A stretch of 64,000 bases of DNA from Sutterella wadsworthensis 2_1_59BFAA (GCF_000297775.1 NZ_JH815514.1:265455-329454), one strand, 5' to 3'. Positions 41,182-53,260 are shown, counted from the stretch's first letter. Translations and numbers: made by a program. Notes: a model not told the origin generated them from the sequence alone.

Positions 41182-43197
41182 ATGACAAAGGAAGCGGGCG
41201 ATCTTTATGCAAAGGTGATGGTGGACACGCCGGGGCTCGGGCTGCTTGACTATGCCGTGCCGGCGGACATGCTCGTTGCAGTGGGGGACCGCGTCGTCGT
41301 GGGCCTGCGCACGCGGAACGTCGTGGGCATCGTGGCGGGGCTTCGGGCGGCCGCCGATTTCGCGGAGAACAGGGTCAGGCAGATCAAGGCCGTCCTGCGC
41401 GACTCCGCGCCCATGACCGAGGAGTGGTTGGCGCTGACCCGCTTTGCCGCGGGCTACTACATCCGCTCATGGGGCGAGGCGGCCGTGCCGACGCTTCCCG
41501 TCTTCTTCCGCCGCATTCCCGGCGTGAGGCATCAGAACCAGCTCGAAAAGCTGAAGAAGCTGCCGGAGCCCGCAGGCGAGGCAGGGCCGAAGCCCGCGCT
41601 CAACGACGAACAGAGTGCGGCGGTGGAGGCCGTCTCGACGGCTTCCGGCTACAGCCCCTTCCTTCTGTTCGGCGTGACGGGGTCGGGCAAGACCGAAGTC
41701 TATCTTCACATCATGGAGCGGGTTCTTGCCCGTGATCCCGAGGCTCAGGTCCTCCTGCTCGTACCGGAAATCAATCTGACGCCCCAACTCGAGGGCCGCG
41801 TGCGATCACGCTTTCCCGGCGAGAGCGTCGTGACGCTCAACTCAGATCTGGCGGACATGGAGCGCGCGCGCTCCTGGCTTGCCGTACACGAGGGGCGCGC
41901 CCGCGTGCTCGTTGGCACGCGCATGTCGGTCTTCTCCAGCTTCCGCAAGCTTTCCCTCGTCATCGTCGACGAGGAGCATGACCAGTCGTTCAAGGCGGGG
42001 GACGGACTTCGATACTCGGCCCGAGACCTTGCCGTCTGGCGAGCCCACAGGAACGGGATTCCCGTCGTGCTAGGCTCTGCCACGCCTTCGATTGAAAGCT
42101 GGGTCAAGGCACAGTCTGGCGGCTACAGGCTTCTTGAGCTTCATCAGCGCGCCGTGCAGAATGCCCTGCTGCCTGCCATCGAGCTCATCGAGCCGCCGAG
42201 GCGTGGCTCGGGCGAGGCGCTCTCCGATGAGGCGTGCGCAGCCATGAGCCGTTGTCTGGAAGCCGGCCGTCAGGTGCTTGTGTTTCTCAACAGGCGAGGT
42301 TACTCGCCCGTGCTGTCATGCCCCGCCTGCGGCTGGGTGAGCACGTGCAGGCGCTGCTCCACCTTCTCCGTCTTCCACAAGTCTTCCAGATCGCTGGTCT
42401 GCCACCACTGCGGCTGGCAGACGGAGGTGCCTGAAGCCTGTCCCTCTTGCGGCAATGTCGACATTCTGCCGCGAGGCATCGGCACGGAGCGTCTTGAGGA
42501 GGAGATCGGCCGGAGGTTCCCCGAGCGCAAGGTGCTTCGCATAGACCGAGACAGTGTCTCCCGCAAGCATGAGGCTGAAAAGGCCTTCGCCAAGGTACAC
42601 CGCGGAGAGGTGGACATTCTGGTCGGCACCCAGATGATCGCGAAGGGGCACGACTTCTACAATGTCGGTCTGGTCGTCATTCTCAATTCCGACGCCCAGA
42701 TCCTGAGTCCTGATGCGCGCGCCAAGGAGCGGCTCTTCGCCACGCTGATGCAGGTGGCGGGCCGTGCCGGCCGCCACGGCGATCAGGGGCGCGTCGTCAT
42801 TCAGACGCGGCTTCCCGAGGACCCCCTTTTCGGCGCTCTGGAAAAGCAGGACTACAGGGGCTTTGCGGAGTCTCTCGTCGAGGAACGCAAGGAAAACTGG
42901 TGCGTTCCCTTTGTCCATCAGGCACTGGTCACGGCGCAGGCGAAGACGCTCGCCGAGGCACTCTACTTCCTCAACGCCTGCGCAAAGTCAGGCTTCAGCA
43001 TGGCTCCCGAGGATGTCAGGGTCTTCGATCCCGTGCCCATGCCCCTCGTGCGCCTGATGGATGTCGAACGCGCCCAGTTGCTCGTCGAGGCCGACGGCAG
43101 GGCATCCCTGAACCGTTTTCTCTGGCAGTGGCAGGCAACCTTCAATGCGCCCTCGGGCATCGACTGGACCATCGAGGTCGACCCGGCATCCATCTAG
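41182..43197 (+). CDS. priA: primosomal protein N' (replication restart helicase PriA)
   Basis: 671 residues. 3'-to-5' helicase that recognises abandoned forks and reloads the replisome. N-terminal DNA-binding domain (AKVMVDTPGLGLLDYAVP), Walker A GVTGSGKTE at 164-172, DEEH at 263-266, and two zinc sites: CPACGWVSTCRRC and CHHCGW...CPSCG. ATG 41182 starts the conserved part; GGGGCGGGCC precedes it without a strong Shine-Dalgarno. The length is normal. Two DnaA boxes lie just upstream. Confidence 0.96.
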   Translation: MTKEAGDLYAKVMVDTPGLGLLDYAVPADMLVAVGDRVVVGLRTRNVVGIVAGLRAAADFAENRVRQIKAVLRDSAPMTEEWLALTRFAAGYYIRSWGEAAVPTLPVFFRRIPGVRHQNQLEKLKKLPEPAGEAGPKPALNDEQSAAVEAVSTASGYSPFLLFGVTGSGKTEVYLHIMERVLARDPEAQVLLLVPEINLTPQLEGRVRSRFPGESVVTLNSDLADMERARSWLAVHEGRARVLVGTRMSVFSSFRKLSLVIVDEEHDQSFKAGDGLRYSARDLAVWRAHRNGIPVVLGSATPSIESWVKAQSGGYRLLELHQRAVQNALLPAIELIEPPRRGSGEALSDEACAAMSRCLEAGRQVLVFLNRRGYSPVLSCPACGWVSTCRRCSTFSVFHKSSRSLVCHHCGWQTEVPEACPSCGNVDILPRGIGTERLEEEIGRRFPERKVLRIDRDSVSRKHEAEKAFAKVHRGEVDILVGTQMIAKGHDFYNVGLVVILNSDAQILSPDARAKERLFATLMQVAGRAGRHGDQGRVVIQTRLPEDPLFGALEKQDYRGFAESLVEERKENWCVPFVHQALVTAQAKTLAEALYFLNACAKSGFSMAPEDVRVFDPVPMPLVRLMDVERAQLLVEADGRASLNRFLWQWQATFNAPSGIDWTIEVDPASI

Positions 43198-43219
43198 TCG
43201 GGCACCTTCCGGACGTTTT

Positions 43220-43245
43220 TTGAACGGAGGGAATTCCGTTATAAT
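43220..43245 (+). promoter_or_regulatory. tRNA-Arg promoter
   Basis: A perfect -10 TATAAT at 43240-43245, ten bases before the tRNA. The best -35-like hexamer TTGAAC at 43220-43225 gives only a 14-base spacer, so a weaker hexamer one to three bases upstream may be used. Confidence 0.6.
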
Positions 43246-43254
43246 GACCTTCTT

Positions 43255-43329
43255 CTCCGCGTGGTGAAATGGATATCATGCAGCCCTCCGAAGGCTGCGG
43301 TACAGGTTCGATTCCTGTCGCGGGGACCA
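43255..43329 (+). tRNA. tRNA-Arg (anticodon CCG)
   Basis: A 75-base cloverleaf. Acceptor CTCCGCG (43255-43261) pairs with CGCGGGG (43319-43325) with one T-G pair. The D stem is GTGA/TCAT. The anticodon stem is CAGCC/GGCTG with loop CTCCGAA, anticodon CCG at 43288-43290 reading codon CGG. The T arm has the TTCGATT loop with stem ACAGG/CCTGT. Discriminator A and an encoded CCA at 43327-43329. Confidence 0.96.
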
Positions 43330-43335
43330 TTTTCG

Positions 43336-43370
43336 GATCCCGTCTCGATCTTCGAGGCGGGATTTTCTTT
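43336..43370 (+). terminator. Rho-independent terminator after tRNA-Arg
   Basis: Stem ATCCCGTCTCG/CGAGGCGGGAT (one G-T pair) followed by TTTTCTTT. Confidence 0.85.
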
Positions 43371-43569
43371 GCCCGAAGATTACGGAAGGCGGGCGTCGTT
43401 AAGGCTGACGGCAGGGCGGATGGTGTGTAATGAGGTGCGGGCGCCGCTGTGGTGGCCGTCTGAAGCGGTTATCATTACAGGACTTCAAAAACGGCTGCTC
43501 AAACGGTCTTCGGACCGCGCCGAAACGACAGATACGGCCCGTCAAGAGGACGGGCGGAGATGATGGAAG

Positions 43570-43992
43570 ATGAAAATACCCGTTGATATTGCTCTTCACA
43601 AGAAGAGCCGCGAACTCGAACTCGTTTACGAAGACGGCCCCGTCCGTCTGAGCTTCGAATACCTGCGCGTGCTGTCTCCGTCCGCCGAAGTGCAGGGCCA
43701 TTCGCCTGATGAAGCCGTGCTTCAGGTTGGCAAGCGCCTCGTCGACATTACGGGCGTGCAGGTGGTCGGCAACTATGCGATCCAGTTCACGTTCTCCGAC
43801 GGCCACGACTCCGGCATCTACAGCTGGGACTATCTTGAAAAGCTCGTCAACGAGAGGGACGTGCTCTGGCAGCAGTATCTCGACGATCTTGCCAAGAACG
43901 GCGCCTCCCGCGAACCGAACGATCCGGCCAACAAGCCCTTTGAGGAAAAGGCCGCCAAGCTGAAGCCCGCACACCACTGCTCCCATTCCTGA
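43570..43992 (+). CDS. DUF971 (gamma-butyrobetaine hydroxylase-like N-terminal domain) protein
   Basis: 140 residues. Central core LVYEDGPVRLSFEYLRV, then GNYAIQFTFSDGHDSGIYSWDYL: the family's single domain, with a proline-rich, histidine-ended tail (HHCSHS). The domain is found in iron-sulfur cluster assembly contexts in some genomes, but the role is not established. It lies directly before ubiE (16 bases), as in many betaproteobacteria. Two small hairpins (CGGTC-TTCG-GACCG at 43504-43517, and GCCCGTC/GGACGGGC just before the start) precede it. Confidence 0.86.
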   Translation: MKIPVDIALHKKSRELELVYEDGPVRLSFEYLRVLSPSAEVQGHSPDEAVLQVGKRLVDITGVQVVGNYAIQFTFSDGHDSGIYSWDYLEKLVNERDVLWQQYLDDLAKNGASREPNDPANKPFEEKAAKLKPAHHCSHS

Positions 43993-44007
43993 CAACAACC
44001 GCAAAAA

Positions 44008-44784
44008 ATGCAGAACAACAACAAGGACGAGGCCTCCAGACAGGAGGCTCACCATCAGATCGATTTCGGCTACCAGATGGTCGATGAGGACAAGAAGGCC
44101 GATCAGGTTCGAGAGGTCTTCGACAGCGTTGCGCCCAAGTACGACCTTCTCAACGACGTGCTCAGCCTCGGGCTTCATCGCGTCTGGAAGAGCCGCTGCA
44201 TCAATGCGACCGAAACGAAGCAGGGCCAGAAGGTGCTCGACATTGCCAGCGGCACCTGCGACCTTGCGATCGCGCTTGCCCGCCGTGCCGGCGCTGGCAA
44301 CGTCGTGGCCACCGACATCAATCACGAGATGCTTGCGATCGGCGCCCAGCGCCTTCTTCAGGCGGGCTTCCCGTGCCCTGTCGTCGAGGCCGATGCTGAA
44401 ATGCTCCCCTTTGCCGACAACACGTTTGATGTCGTGACCGTGTCCTTCGGCATCCGCAACATGACGCACAAGGACCGCGCCCTGCGCGAGATGCTGCGCG
44501 TGCTGCGTCCGGGCGGCAGGCTCCTCGTGCTGGAGTTCTCCAAGTGCCAGCCCTGGTTCAAGCCGATCTACGACTTCTATTCCTTCCGCTTCATGCCCTG
44601 GGCGGGCGGCGTCATCGCCGGCGACCGCGAGTCCTACCGCTATCTTGCGGAGTCCATTCGCATGCACCCCGACCAGCCGACTTTTGCAGGCATGATGACG
44701 GATGCGGGCTTTGAACGCGTGTCCTGGAAGAACATGACCTTCGGCATCTGCGCCATGCACATCGGCTTCAAGCCCGGCGCCTGA
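44008..44784 (+). CDS. ubiE: bifunctional demethylmenaquinone/ubiquinone C-methyltransferase UbiE
   Basis: 258 residues. SAM-dependent methyltransferase. Motif I reads VLDIASGTCDLAIAL (usually DLAGGTGDL, so Ala-Ser and Cys replace Gly positions), motif II VVATDINHEML, and the family signature VSFGIRNMTHKDRALREML. The KPxYDFYSFRFMPWAGG stretch is also diagnostic. With MenA at 10.5 kb it suggests menaquinone is made; ubiquinone may be as well. Confidence 0.95.
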   Translation: MQNNNKDEASRQEAHHQIDFGYQMVDEDKKADQVREVFDSVAPKYDLLNDVLSLGLHRVWKSRCINATETKQGQKVLDIASGTCDLAIALARRAGAGNVVATDINHEMLAIGAQRLLQAGFPCPVVEADAEMLPFADNTFDVVTVSFGIRNMTHKDRALREMLRVLRPGGRLLVLEFSKCQPWFKPIYDFYSFRFMPWAGGVIAGDRESYRYLAESIRMHPDQPTFAGMMTDAGFERVSWKNMTFGICAMHIGFKPGA

Positions 44785-44813
44785 TTTTTTCCACCACCAA
44801 GTGACCAACGACC

Positions 44814-45767
44814 ATGAAGAAATTTCTCGTTGCTTTTTTGATCTGCTTCAGCATGGTGACGACCAGCATGGATGCTGACGCCGCCAAGCGCTTCGGCGGC
44901 GGAAGCTCCTTTGGCCGTCCCGCACCGACTTTCAGCCAGAAGGCTCCGGCGCCGTCCGCCGCGCCCAAGGCGCCCCAACAGCAGAATGCTGCCGGCCAGC
45001 AGCGCCAGCAGCCCAACGCCGCTCCCGCGCAGCAGGCCCAGCGTCCGTCCATGATGCGTAGCGTCCTGACGGGCCTTGCCGCCGCACTCGGCATTTCCGC
45101 GCTTCTATCGCTGCTCGGCATTGAGGGCGCAGGCCTGGTGAGCCTCATCACAGGCATTCTCGCTGCCGTGGCGATCTTCTTCGTGCTGCGCATGGTGCTC
45201 GGCATGATGATGCGCAAGCGTGTCCAGACCTCTTCCGGCTATGCCGAGCCGATTCAGTACAGCGACGTGCCCAAGGATGAGCCGCAGCAGGCCGCCCGTA
45301 CGTACGAAGCGCCCGCGGCTGCTTCCGGCGCCCGCACCGGTAGCGTGATGGACCAGTTCGCAGGCGGTGCCGCTCAGGATGACGGCGTGCGCGACATCAC
45401 GCCCGACGACTTTGACCGCAAGGCCTTCCTCGAGACGGCGCTCGAACAGTACCGCAAGCTGCAGAAGGCCTGGGATACGGGCAACGTGATCGAGATCTCC
45501 GACTTCACGACCACCGAGGTCTTCACTGCCATCACGCACCAGCTGCGCGAACGCGGCGCTCAGGCCTACAAGTCCGACATCAAGGAGCTCAAGAACGAGC
45601 TGCTCGGCATCACCGAGTCCGACGGCGTCTACCTCGCCAACATCCGCTTTACGGGCAGGATCGAAATCGATGGTGAAGTCGAGGAGTTCGATGAGACCTG
45701 GATCCTCGAAAAGCCCGTCGAAGGCGACGAGGGCTGGCTCCTCGGAGGCATTCAGCAGAACGCTTGA
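44814..45767 (+). CDS. Tim44-like domain membrane protein
   Basis: 317 residues. Signal peptide (about residues 1-23) then a Gln/Ala/Pro-rich linker of about 60 residues, two membrane helices (about 85-125), and a C-terminal Tim44-like domain (about 185-315). The latter is the lipid-binding fold of mitochondrial Tim44. Members adjacent to ubiE are common in betaproteobacteria; function is unknown. A long terminator follows. Confidence 0.85.
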   Translation: MKKFLVAFLICFSMVTTSMDADAAKRFGGGSSFGRPAPTFSQKAPAPSAAPKAPQQQNAAGQQRQQPNAAPAQQAQRPSMMRSVLTGLAAALGISALLSLLGIEGAGLVSLITGILAAVAIFFVLRMVLGMMMRKRVQTSSGYAEPIQYSDVPKDEPQQAARTYEAPAAASGARTGSVMDQFAGGAAQDDGVRDITPDDFDRKAFLETALEQYRKLQKAWDTGNVIEISDFTTTEVFTAITHQLRERGAQAYKSDIKELKNELLGITESDGVYLANIRFTGRIEIDGEVEEFDETWILEKPVEGDEGWLLGGIQQNA

Positions 45768-45802
45768 CGGGCCGTCGATTTCTGTCATCGTTTTGTCATA
45801 TA

Positions 45803-45850
45803 AAAAACGTGTCCTTTCCCTCTGGCTGAGGGAAAGGACACGTTTTTTTT
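45803..45850 (+). terminator. Rho-independent terminator, long perfect stem
   Basis: A 21-bp perfect inverted repeat (AAAAAACGTGTCCTTTCCCT end to its complement) around TGGCT, followed by eight T. It ends the DUF971-ubiE-Tim44 transcript and is symmetrical enough to work both ways. Confidence 0.93.
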
Positions 45851-45996
45851 GATCTCGATGAAACAATGGTCGATTGGTGTCCCCGAGGTCGGATTTTTTA
45901 CATTCTGCAGGGTACGGTGGGAGGCAATACGCCCTACAATTCGCGCGAATAAACAAGGTTTTCCCTTCAACGTCGTTTTATGAGGAAATATGTGAG

Positions 45997-47502
45997 ATGG
46001 CGCTGATTGGTTTTGTAATGCTCTACATGCTGGCGACGATCGCCATCGGCCTCTATGCCGCAACGCGTGTGAGCAGTACGAGTGATTTTGCCCTTGCAGG
46101 GCGCAGTCTTCCGCTGCCTATGGTCATCACGGCAACGTTTGCCACCTGGTTTGGTTCCGAAACCATTCTGGGTCTTCCCGGCCGCTTCATCGAGAGCGGC
46201 ATTGTAGGTGTGATCGAAGAGCCGTTCGGCTCCGGCATGGCTCTGATTCTTGTGGGCATGTTCTTCGCACAGAAGCTCTACAAGCTCAACATCCTGACGA
46301 TCGGCGACTACTACCGCGAGCGCTACGGCCGCGGCGTCGAGGTTCTCTGCACGCTTTTCATCGTCCTCTCCTACCTCGGGTGGGTGGGGGCTCAGGTCGC
46401 TGCGCTCGGTCTCGTGATCAACCTGATCACCGAGGGCTACATCTCCGTGTCTGGCGGCATGGTGATCGGCACCGTCGTTGTGCTTGCCTACACGATGTAC
46501 GGCGGCATGTGGTCCGTCGCAGTCACCGACTTCGTGCAGATGATCATCATCGTGCTCGGCCTCGTTGCGATCCTCTTTTTTGCGTCGGATCTCGCGGGCG
46601 GTTTCGGCAAGGTGATCGACTACGCTCATGAGCGCGATCTCTTCAATGCGCTTCCTGAGCCGACGGCGACCGGGTGGCTCTTTTGGATATCCTCCGCCAT
46701 CACGATGATGATCGGCTCGATTCCGCAGCAGGACGTCTTCCAGCGCGTCATGTCCGCCAGAAACGTGCAGACGGCCGTGGCCGGCCCCGTCATCGGCGGC
46801 TGCGTCTACATCCTCTTTGCGTTTGTGCCGATGTTCATCGTCATCGCCGCCATTCTGGTAATGCCCGGCAGCGCGCAGGACATGCTCGCCACCGATCCGC
46901 AGCGCCTGTTGCCGACGCTCGTTCGTGACCACATGCCGCTCTGGCTCCGCGTGCTTTTCTTTGGCGCCGTGCTCTCGGCCGTGATGTCGACTGCGTCCGC
47001 CACGATGCTCGCTCCGTCGACTGCCTTTGTGAGCAACATCCTCACGCACTTCGTCCGCCTCAACGACCGGAACATGCTCCGTGCGATGCGCTGGACGGTG
47101 TTCGGCTTTGCGATCATGGTGCTGTCGTACTCGCTCTTTGTCGAAGGCACCGCCATCTACGACATGGTGGCCATGGCCTACCAGTTCCCCGTGATCGGCG
47201 CCTTCTGGCCGCTCGTCTGCGGGCTCTACTGGAAGCGCACGACCCGTCAGGGCGTCTGGTGGTCGATGCTTCTCGGCGCCGGCGTCTGGACGGTGCTGAC
47301 GACGACGGCGTTCGGCGACGTGTTCCCGAACGTCCTCGGCGGCTTCCTGGCTGCAGGCTTCGGCATGGTGGCGGGCTCGCTCGCCCCGACGCGTGGCAAC
47401 CGCGAGTATCTGGCCTGGTGGCACGAAAAGAATCGTGACAATGTCGTCAACGAGCCTCTGATGCCCAAGCCGGCCGTTGTTCCGATCAGCTCGCCGGCCT
47501 GA
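45997..47502 (+). CDS. sodium:solute symporter family protein
   Basis: 501 residues with about 13 hydrophobic helices. SSF-family hallmarks: FALAGRSLPLPMVITATFATWFG near the N-terminus, NILTIGDYYRERYG, and the GGMWSVAVTDFVQM stretch, with SAVMSTASATMLAPST in the later Na+-site helix. ATG 45997 with GTGAG was chosen since it starts at the first helix; the upstream open frame overlaps the terminator region. The substrate is unknown: could be an organic acid, amino acid or sugar. It is transcribed alone, with its own terminator. Confidence 0.87.
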   Translation: MALIGFVMLYMLATIAIGLYAATRVSSTSDFALAGRSLPLPMVITATFATWFGSETILGLPGRFIESGIVGVIEEPFGSGMALILVGMFFAQKLYKLNILTIGDYYRERYGRGVEVLCTLFIVLSYLGWVGAQVAALGLVINLITEGYISVSGGMVIGTVVVLAYTMYGGMWSVAVTDFVQMIIIVLGLVAILFFASDLAGGFGKVIDYAHERDLFNALPEPTATGWLFWISSAITMMIGSIPQQDVFQRVMSARNVQTAVAGPVIGGCVYILFAFVPMFIVIAAILVMPGSAQDMLATDPQRLLPTLVRDHMPLWLRVLFFGAVLSAVMSTASATMLAPSTAFVSNILTHFVRLNDRNMLRAMRWTVFGFAIMVLSYSLFVEGTAIYDMVAMAYQFPVIGAFWPLVCGLYWKRTTRQGVWWSMLLGAGVWTVLTTTAFGDVFPNVLGGFLAAGFGMVAGSLAPTRGNREYLAWWHEKNRDNVVNEPLMPKPAVVPISSPA

Positions 47503-47525
47503 TAAAATTCATCTACCAGTCACAG

Positions 47526-47560
47526 GCGGGAGCCCTCGATGAGGGCTCCCGCTTCTTGTT
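47526..47560 (+). terminator. Rho-independent terminator of the symporter gene
   Basis: Stem GCGGGAGCCCTC/GAGGGCTCCCGC with GAT loop, followed by TTCTTGTTT. Confidence 0.88.
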
Positions 47561-47593
47561 TCAGAGTCACGCATTCCAGGACCACGCATATCC

Positions 47594-48955
47594 ATGAACA
47601 TCGTCATTCTTGCCGCCGGCATGGGCAAGCGCATGCATTCCAAACTGCCCAAGGTTCTCCAGCCTCTCGCAGGCCGACCGATGCTCGATCACGTGCTTGA
47701 TGCCGTGGAGGGCTTTGCCGCCGTCAAGACGGTTGTCGTCGGTCATTGCGCGGAGGAGGTGCAGAAGCACTACGAAGGCAGGACCGACCTGCAGTTCGCG
47801 CTTCAGATGCCGCAGCAAGGAACGGGGCATGCACTGATGCAGGCCTGGCCCGTGCTCGACCGAAACGAACCCCAGACGCTTGTCTGCCTCGGAGACGTGC
47901 CGCTTCTGTCCGCTGAAACGGCCCGCCGCATGCTCGAGGAGGCGGAGAAGAGCGAGTTCGTTCTCCTCACCATTGAAATGGACAATCCGAAGGGCTACGG
48001 CCGCATCGTGCGAAACGCCGAGGGCGTCGTAACGGCCATCGTCGAGGAAAAGGATGCGACCGACGAGCAGCGCCTGATCAGGGAGGTCAACACCGGCATC
48101 ATGGTGCTCCCGACGGCCCGTCTTGACGCCTGGCTCGACGCCCTGAAGAACGACAACGCCCAGAAGGAGTACTACCTCACGGATCTCGTGGGCTTCGCGG
48201 CCGCCGACGGCGTGCGCATCTCCGCCGTTCATCCTGACCATGCCTATGAAGTCGAGGGCGTCAACTCCAAGGTGCAGCTCGCCGCCCTTGAGCGTACCTG
48301 GCAGCGCGTGCAGGCCGACCGCCTGCTTGAAGCCGGCGTGACGCTCATTGATCCCGACCGCATCGACATTCGCGGCGAGCTTGTCTGCGGACAGGACGTC
48401 GAGATCGACGTCGGCTGCGTGTTCGAGGGCCGCGTCGTGCTCGGCAACGGCGTTCGCGTGGGCGCCTACAGCGTGATTCGCAATACGACGGTCGAGGATG
48501 ACGTCGAAATCCTTCCCTTCTGTCACTTTGAAGGCGCCGCGGTCGGCAGGGACTCTTGCATCGGCCCGTACTCGAGGCTTCGTCCGGGCGCCGAACTCAC
48601 GGGCAACAACCACATCGGCAACTTCGTCGAGGTGAAGAAGTCCGTCATCGGTCAGGATTCGAAGGTCAACCATCTCACCTACATCGGCGACGCCGACGTG
48701 GGCGCGCGCGTCAATGTCGGCGCAGGCACGATCACCTGCAACTATGACGGCGTGAACAAGTTCCGCACGGTCATTGGCGACGATGCGTTCATCGGGTCCG
48801 ACACCCAGCTCATCGCGCCCGTCGAGGTCGGTGCAGGCGCCACGATTGGTGCGGGCACGACGCTTACGAGGAACGCGCCCGCGGGCAAGCTCACGCTTTC
48901 CCGCGCCCGTCAGATGACGATCGAGGGCTGGACGCGTCCGGTCAAGAAGCAGTAA
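47594..48955 (+). CDS. glmU: bifunctional N-acetylglucosamine-1-phosphate uridyltransferase/glucosamine-1-phosphate acetyltransferase
   Basis: 453 residues. N-terminal pyrophosphorylase with [17 protein letters not shown] (nucleotide-binding) and QGTGHA; C-terminal left-handed beta helix of hexapeptide repeats (from about residue 250). It makes UDP-GlcNAc for peptidoglycan and lipopolysaccharide. It pairs with glmS 57 bases downstream. Confidence 0.97.
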   Translation: MNIVILAAGMGKRMHSKLPKVLQPLAGRPMLDHVLDAVEGFAAVKTVVVGHCAEEVQKHYEGRTDLQFALQMPQQGTGHALMQAWPVLDRNEPQTLVCLGDVPLLSAETARRMLEEAEKSEFVLLTIEMDNPKGYGRIVRNAEGVVTAIVEEKDATDEQRLIREVNTGIMVLPTARLDAWLDALKNDNAQKEYYLTDLVGFAAADGVRISAVHPDHAYEVEGVNSKVQLAALERTWQRVQADRLLEAGVTLIDPDRIDIRGELVCGQDVEIDVGCVFEGRVVLGNGVRVGAYSVIRNTTVEDDVEILPFCHFEGAAVGRDSCIGPYSRLRPGAELTGNNHIGNFVEVKKSVIGQDSKVNHLTYIGDADVGARVNVGAGTITCNYDGVNKFRTVIGDDAFIGSDTQLIAPVEVGAGATIGAGTTLTRNAPAGKLTLSRARQMTIEGWTRPVKKQ

Positions 48956-49012
48956 GACAGAAAGAAACCGGGCGGCCGCAGGGCCGCCCGAAGAACGTTT
49001 GGAGAGAAAGAA

Positions 49013-50845
<1,833 letters not shown>

Positions 50846-50874
50846 GACCGCGCCCTGCAGACGAAGCAAGAAGC

Positions 50875-50909
50875 AAAGGCCGCAACCCATCAGGGGCTGC
50901 GGCCTTTTC
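50875..50909 (+). terminator. Rho-independent terminator of glmS
   Basis: Stem AAAGGCCGCA/TGCGGCCTTTT around a loop containing ACCCATCAGGGGC, followed by four T. It also lies before the stop of the minus-strand MarC gene. Confidence 0.85.
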
Positions 50910-50930
50910 AATTCGGAGGTGTGAAACGGA

Positions 50931-51599
50931 CTAGCCGCCCGCCATGAACGTGCGGATGCCCGAGCCGATGAACTGCACGCCGATGCAGATGAGCAGGAAG
51001 CCCATGAGCTTGCCCAGCACGAGCGTGCCGGAGGGGCCGAGCCTGCGGGTCAGGATGTCGGAGTAGCGCATGACGGCCCAGGAGGCCATGGCCGTGAAGA
51101 TGATCGCAAGGACCGTCCAGCCGAAGGCGATGGCGATGTCCGCATAGTTGGAAAGCTCGGCGATCTCGGTGGAGAAGCCGATCACGACGGCGATCGTACC
51201 GGGGCCGGCGATGCCCGGCATGGCAATCGGGAAGAAGGCGTAGTCGTCCTTGTCGCGTCGCACGATGGGCGCCTTGTTCGGCGAGCTTCCGCCGAACAGC
51301 ATCTGATAGCCGATGGCTGCGACGACGAGGCCGCCGGAGATTCGCATGGCGCCGTAGGAGATGCCGAAGAACGCGAGCAGCATGTTGCCGCCCACGAGGC
51401 TTACGGCCATGATGATGCCGGCATAGATGCCGGCCCAGTTCGCCTGCTGGCGGCGGCGCTCCTCGGACATGCCCTGCGTCAGGCTGACGAAGAGCGGGAG
51501 CTTCGAGAGCGGATTGGTGATCACGAGCAGCGACACCAGACCGCCGAGAAAATACTGAAAATGGATGGCTTCCAACATGATTGAGCTGAGGACCGGCAC
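50931..51599 (-). CDS. MarC family inner-membrane protein
   Basis: 222 residues, six hydrophobic helices. Family stretches: LLVITNPLSKLPLF (NP motif) and AMPGIAGPGTIAVVIGF. It is a paralogue of the protein at 29.3 kb but closer to the classical MarC/NAAT form. It is transcribed alone, convergent with glmS. ATG 51599 begins MPVLSSIMLE; MLEAIHF seven codons later is another possible start. Confidence 0.85.
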   Translation of the reverse strand: MPVLSSIMLEAIHFQYFLGGLVSLLVITNPLSKLPLFVSLTQGMSEERRRQQANWAGIYAGIIMAVSLVGGNMLLAFFGISYGAMRISGGLVVAAIGYQMLFGGSSPNKAPIVRRDKDDYAFFPIAMPGIAGPGTIAVVIGFSTEIAELSNYADIAIAFGWTVLAIIFTAMASWAVMRYSDILTRRLGPSGTLVLGKLMGFLLICIGVQFIGSGIRTFMAGG

Positions 51600-51928
51600 C
51601 TAGTCGGAAAGGGGGGCCGAAAAAGGGATGCGTCACATTAAGACATTGCGCGGTGTTTTGCAAGACATGGGCGGTTTGTCGTATGCAGACGAGCGTTTTT
51701 GTACGTCGGATTAGGTGAACGCCCTAAGGATTTCGCGGTACATAAGGAATAACCATTAAGAAAATCCGCTATGGATGCAAGAAGTGCCTTATTATTGGGA
51801 GTCCTTCAAAACGTCCTTTTCGGGGGGCGTTTCTGATGACGATCGCTGCCTCCTTCCCGGAGGCTCCATCCAGAAAAAAATTACACGGCAGACGGATTCG
51901 TCCGTCGGCCAACCCGGAGACCTCATAA
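51600..51928. other. intergenic region between divergent MarC and DctA genes
   Basis: 329 bases without a gene. It must hold the promoters of both flanking genes. I see a small hairpin (AAACGTCCTTTTCGGGGGGCGTTT at about 51808-51832, in part complementary) and GGAGACC before the DctA start, but no clear operator or promoter pair. Confidence 0.5.
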
Positions 51929-53233
51929 ATGTCCGCGGCTTCTGCAAACCATAAAACTCCGATCTACAAGGTGCTGTACTTTCAGGTCATCTGCGCCATT
52001 GTCATCGGCATTCTCCTGGGCTTTCTTGCACCCGAGATCGGTGCTCAGATGAAGCCCTTCGGCGACGGCTTCATCCGCCTCATCAAAATGATCATCGCGC
52101 CCGTGATCTTCTGCACGGTCGTGACAGGCATTGCGGGCATGGAGGACATGAAGAAGGTCGGCAAGACCGGCGGTCTTGCGCTTCTCTACTTTGAGGTCGT
52201 CTCGACCATCGCGCTCATCATCGGCCTCATCATCGTCAACACGGTCCAGCCCGGCGTCGGCATGCACGTCGATCCGAACACGCTCGACCAGGCTGCGGTT
52301 TCCGCCTATACGGGTCCCGGCAAGATGCAGACGACGACGGAATTCCTGATGAACGTCATCCCGAATACCGTCGTGGGCGCCTTTGCCAACGGCGACATCC
52401 TGCAGGTGCTCTTCTTCTCCATCCTCTTCGGCTTCGCGCTGCACAAGTTCGGCGGTCGCGGCACGCTGATCTTCGATGTGATCGAGAAGTCCGCACACGT
52501 TCTCTTCCAGATCGTCGGCATGATCATGCGCGTGGCCCCCGTCGGCGCCTTCGGTGCCATGGCCTTCACGATCGGCAAGTACGGCATCGCTTCGCTGCTG
52601 CCGCTGGCGAAGCTGATGGGCACGTTCTATCTGACCTGCCTTCTCTTCATCTTCGGCGTGCTCGGCACCATCTGCCGCATCCACGGCTTCTCGATCATGC
52701 GCTACATCTCCTACATCAAGGAGGAGCTCCTGATCGTGCTCGGCACGTCCTCGTCCGAGTCCGTGCTGCCGCGCATGATGACGAAGATGGAGCTCGCCGG
52801 CGTGTCCCGCTCCGTCGTGGGCCTCGTCATTCCGACGGGCTACTCCTTCAACCTTGACGGCACCGCCATCTACCTGACGATGGCTGCGGTCTTCATCGCC
52901 CAGGCCTGCGACGTCTCCATGACGCTCACTCAGCAGCTCACGCTGCTTGCCGTGCTGCTCCTCACCTCGAAGGGCGCCGCCGGCGTGACGGGTTCGGGCT
53001 TCATTGTGCTTGCCGCCACGCTCTCCGCCGTCGGCCATGTGCCTGTCGCCGGTCTTGCACTCATTCTCGGCATCGACCGCTTCATGTCCGAGGCCCGCGC
53101 CCTCACCAACATGATCGGCAACGGCATCGCCTGTGTCGTGGTCGGCCACTGGTGCAGGGAGGTCGATAACGACAAGCTCAAAGTCATGATGCACAGCAAG
53201 AAGAAGTATCACGAGAACGAGGACGCGTCCTGA
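51929..53233 (+). CDS. dctA: C4-dicarboxylate:cation symporter (DctA/GltP family)
   Basis: 434 residues, eight helices and two re-entrant loops of the DAACS fold. Signatures: [18 protein letters not shown] near residue 55, [11 protein letters not shown] in re-entrant loop 1, [14 protein letters not shown] and [14 protein letters not shown] in the substrate/Na+ site. It closely resembles DctA, which imports succinate, fumarate and malate. The C-terminus is Lys-rich. Ends at a terminator, next to which a group II intron remnant is inserted. Confidence 0.92.
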   Translation: MSAASANHKTPIYKVLYFQVICAIVIGILLGFLAPEIGAQMKPFGDGFIRLIKMIIAPVIFCTVVTGIAGMEDMKKVGKTGGLALLYFEVVSTIALIIGLIIVNTVQPGVGMHVDPNTLDQAAVSAYTGPGKMQTTTEFLMNVIPNTVVGAFANGDILQVLFFSILFGFALHKFGGRGTLIFDVIEKSAHVLFQIVGMIMRVAPVGAFGAMAFTIGKYGIASLLPLAKLMGTFYLTCLLFIFGVLGTICRIHGFSIMRYISYIKEELLIVLGTSSSESVLPRMMTKMELAGVSRSVVGLVIPTGYSFNLDGTAIYLTMAAVFIAQACDVSMTLTQQLTLLAVLLLTSKGAAGVTGSGFIVLAATLSAVGHVPVAGLALILGIDRFMSEARALTNMIGNGIACVVVGHWCREVDNDKLKVMMHSKKKYHENEDAS

Positions 53234-53260
53234 AGGGACGGTTCCTGAATACCGGTAATG

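Noticed and set aside
43500-43569. A riboswitch or attenuator before the DUF971 gene
   Set aside because: Two small hairpins are present, one with a TTCG loop, but no conserved riboswitch core or leader peptide can be recognised.
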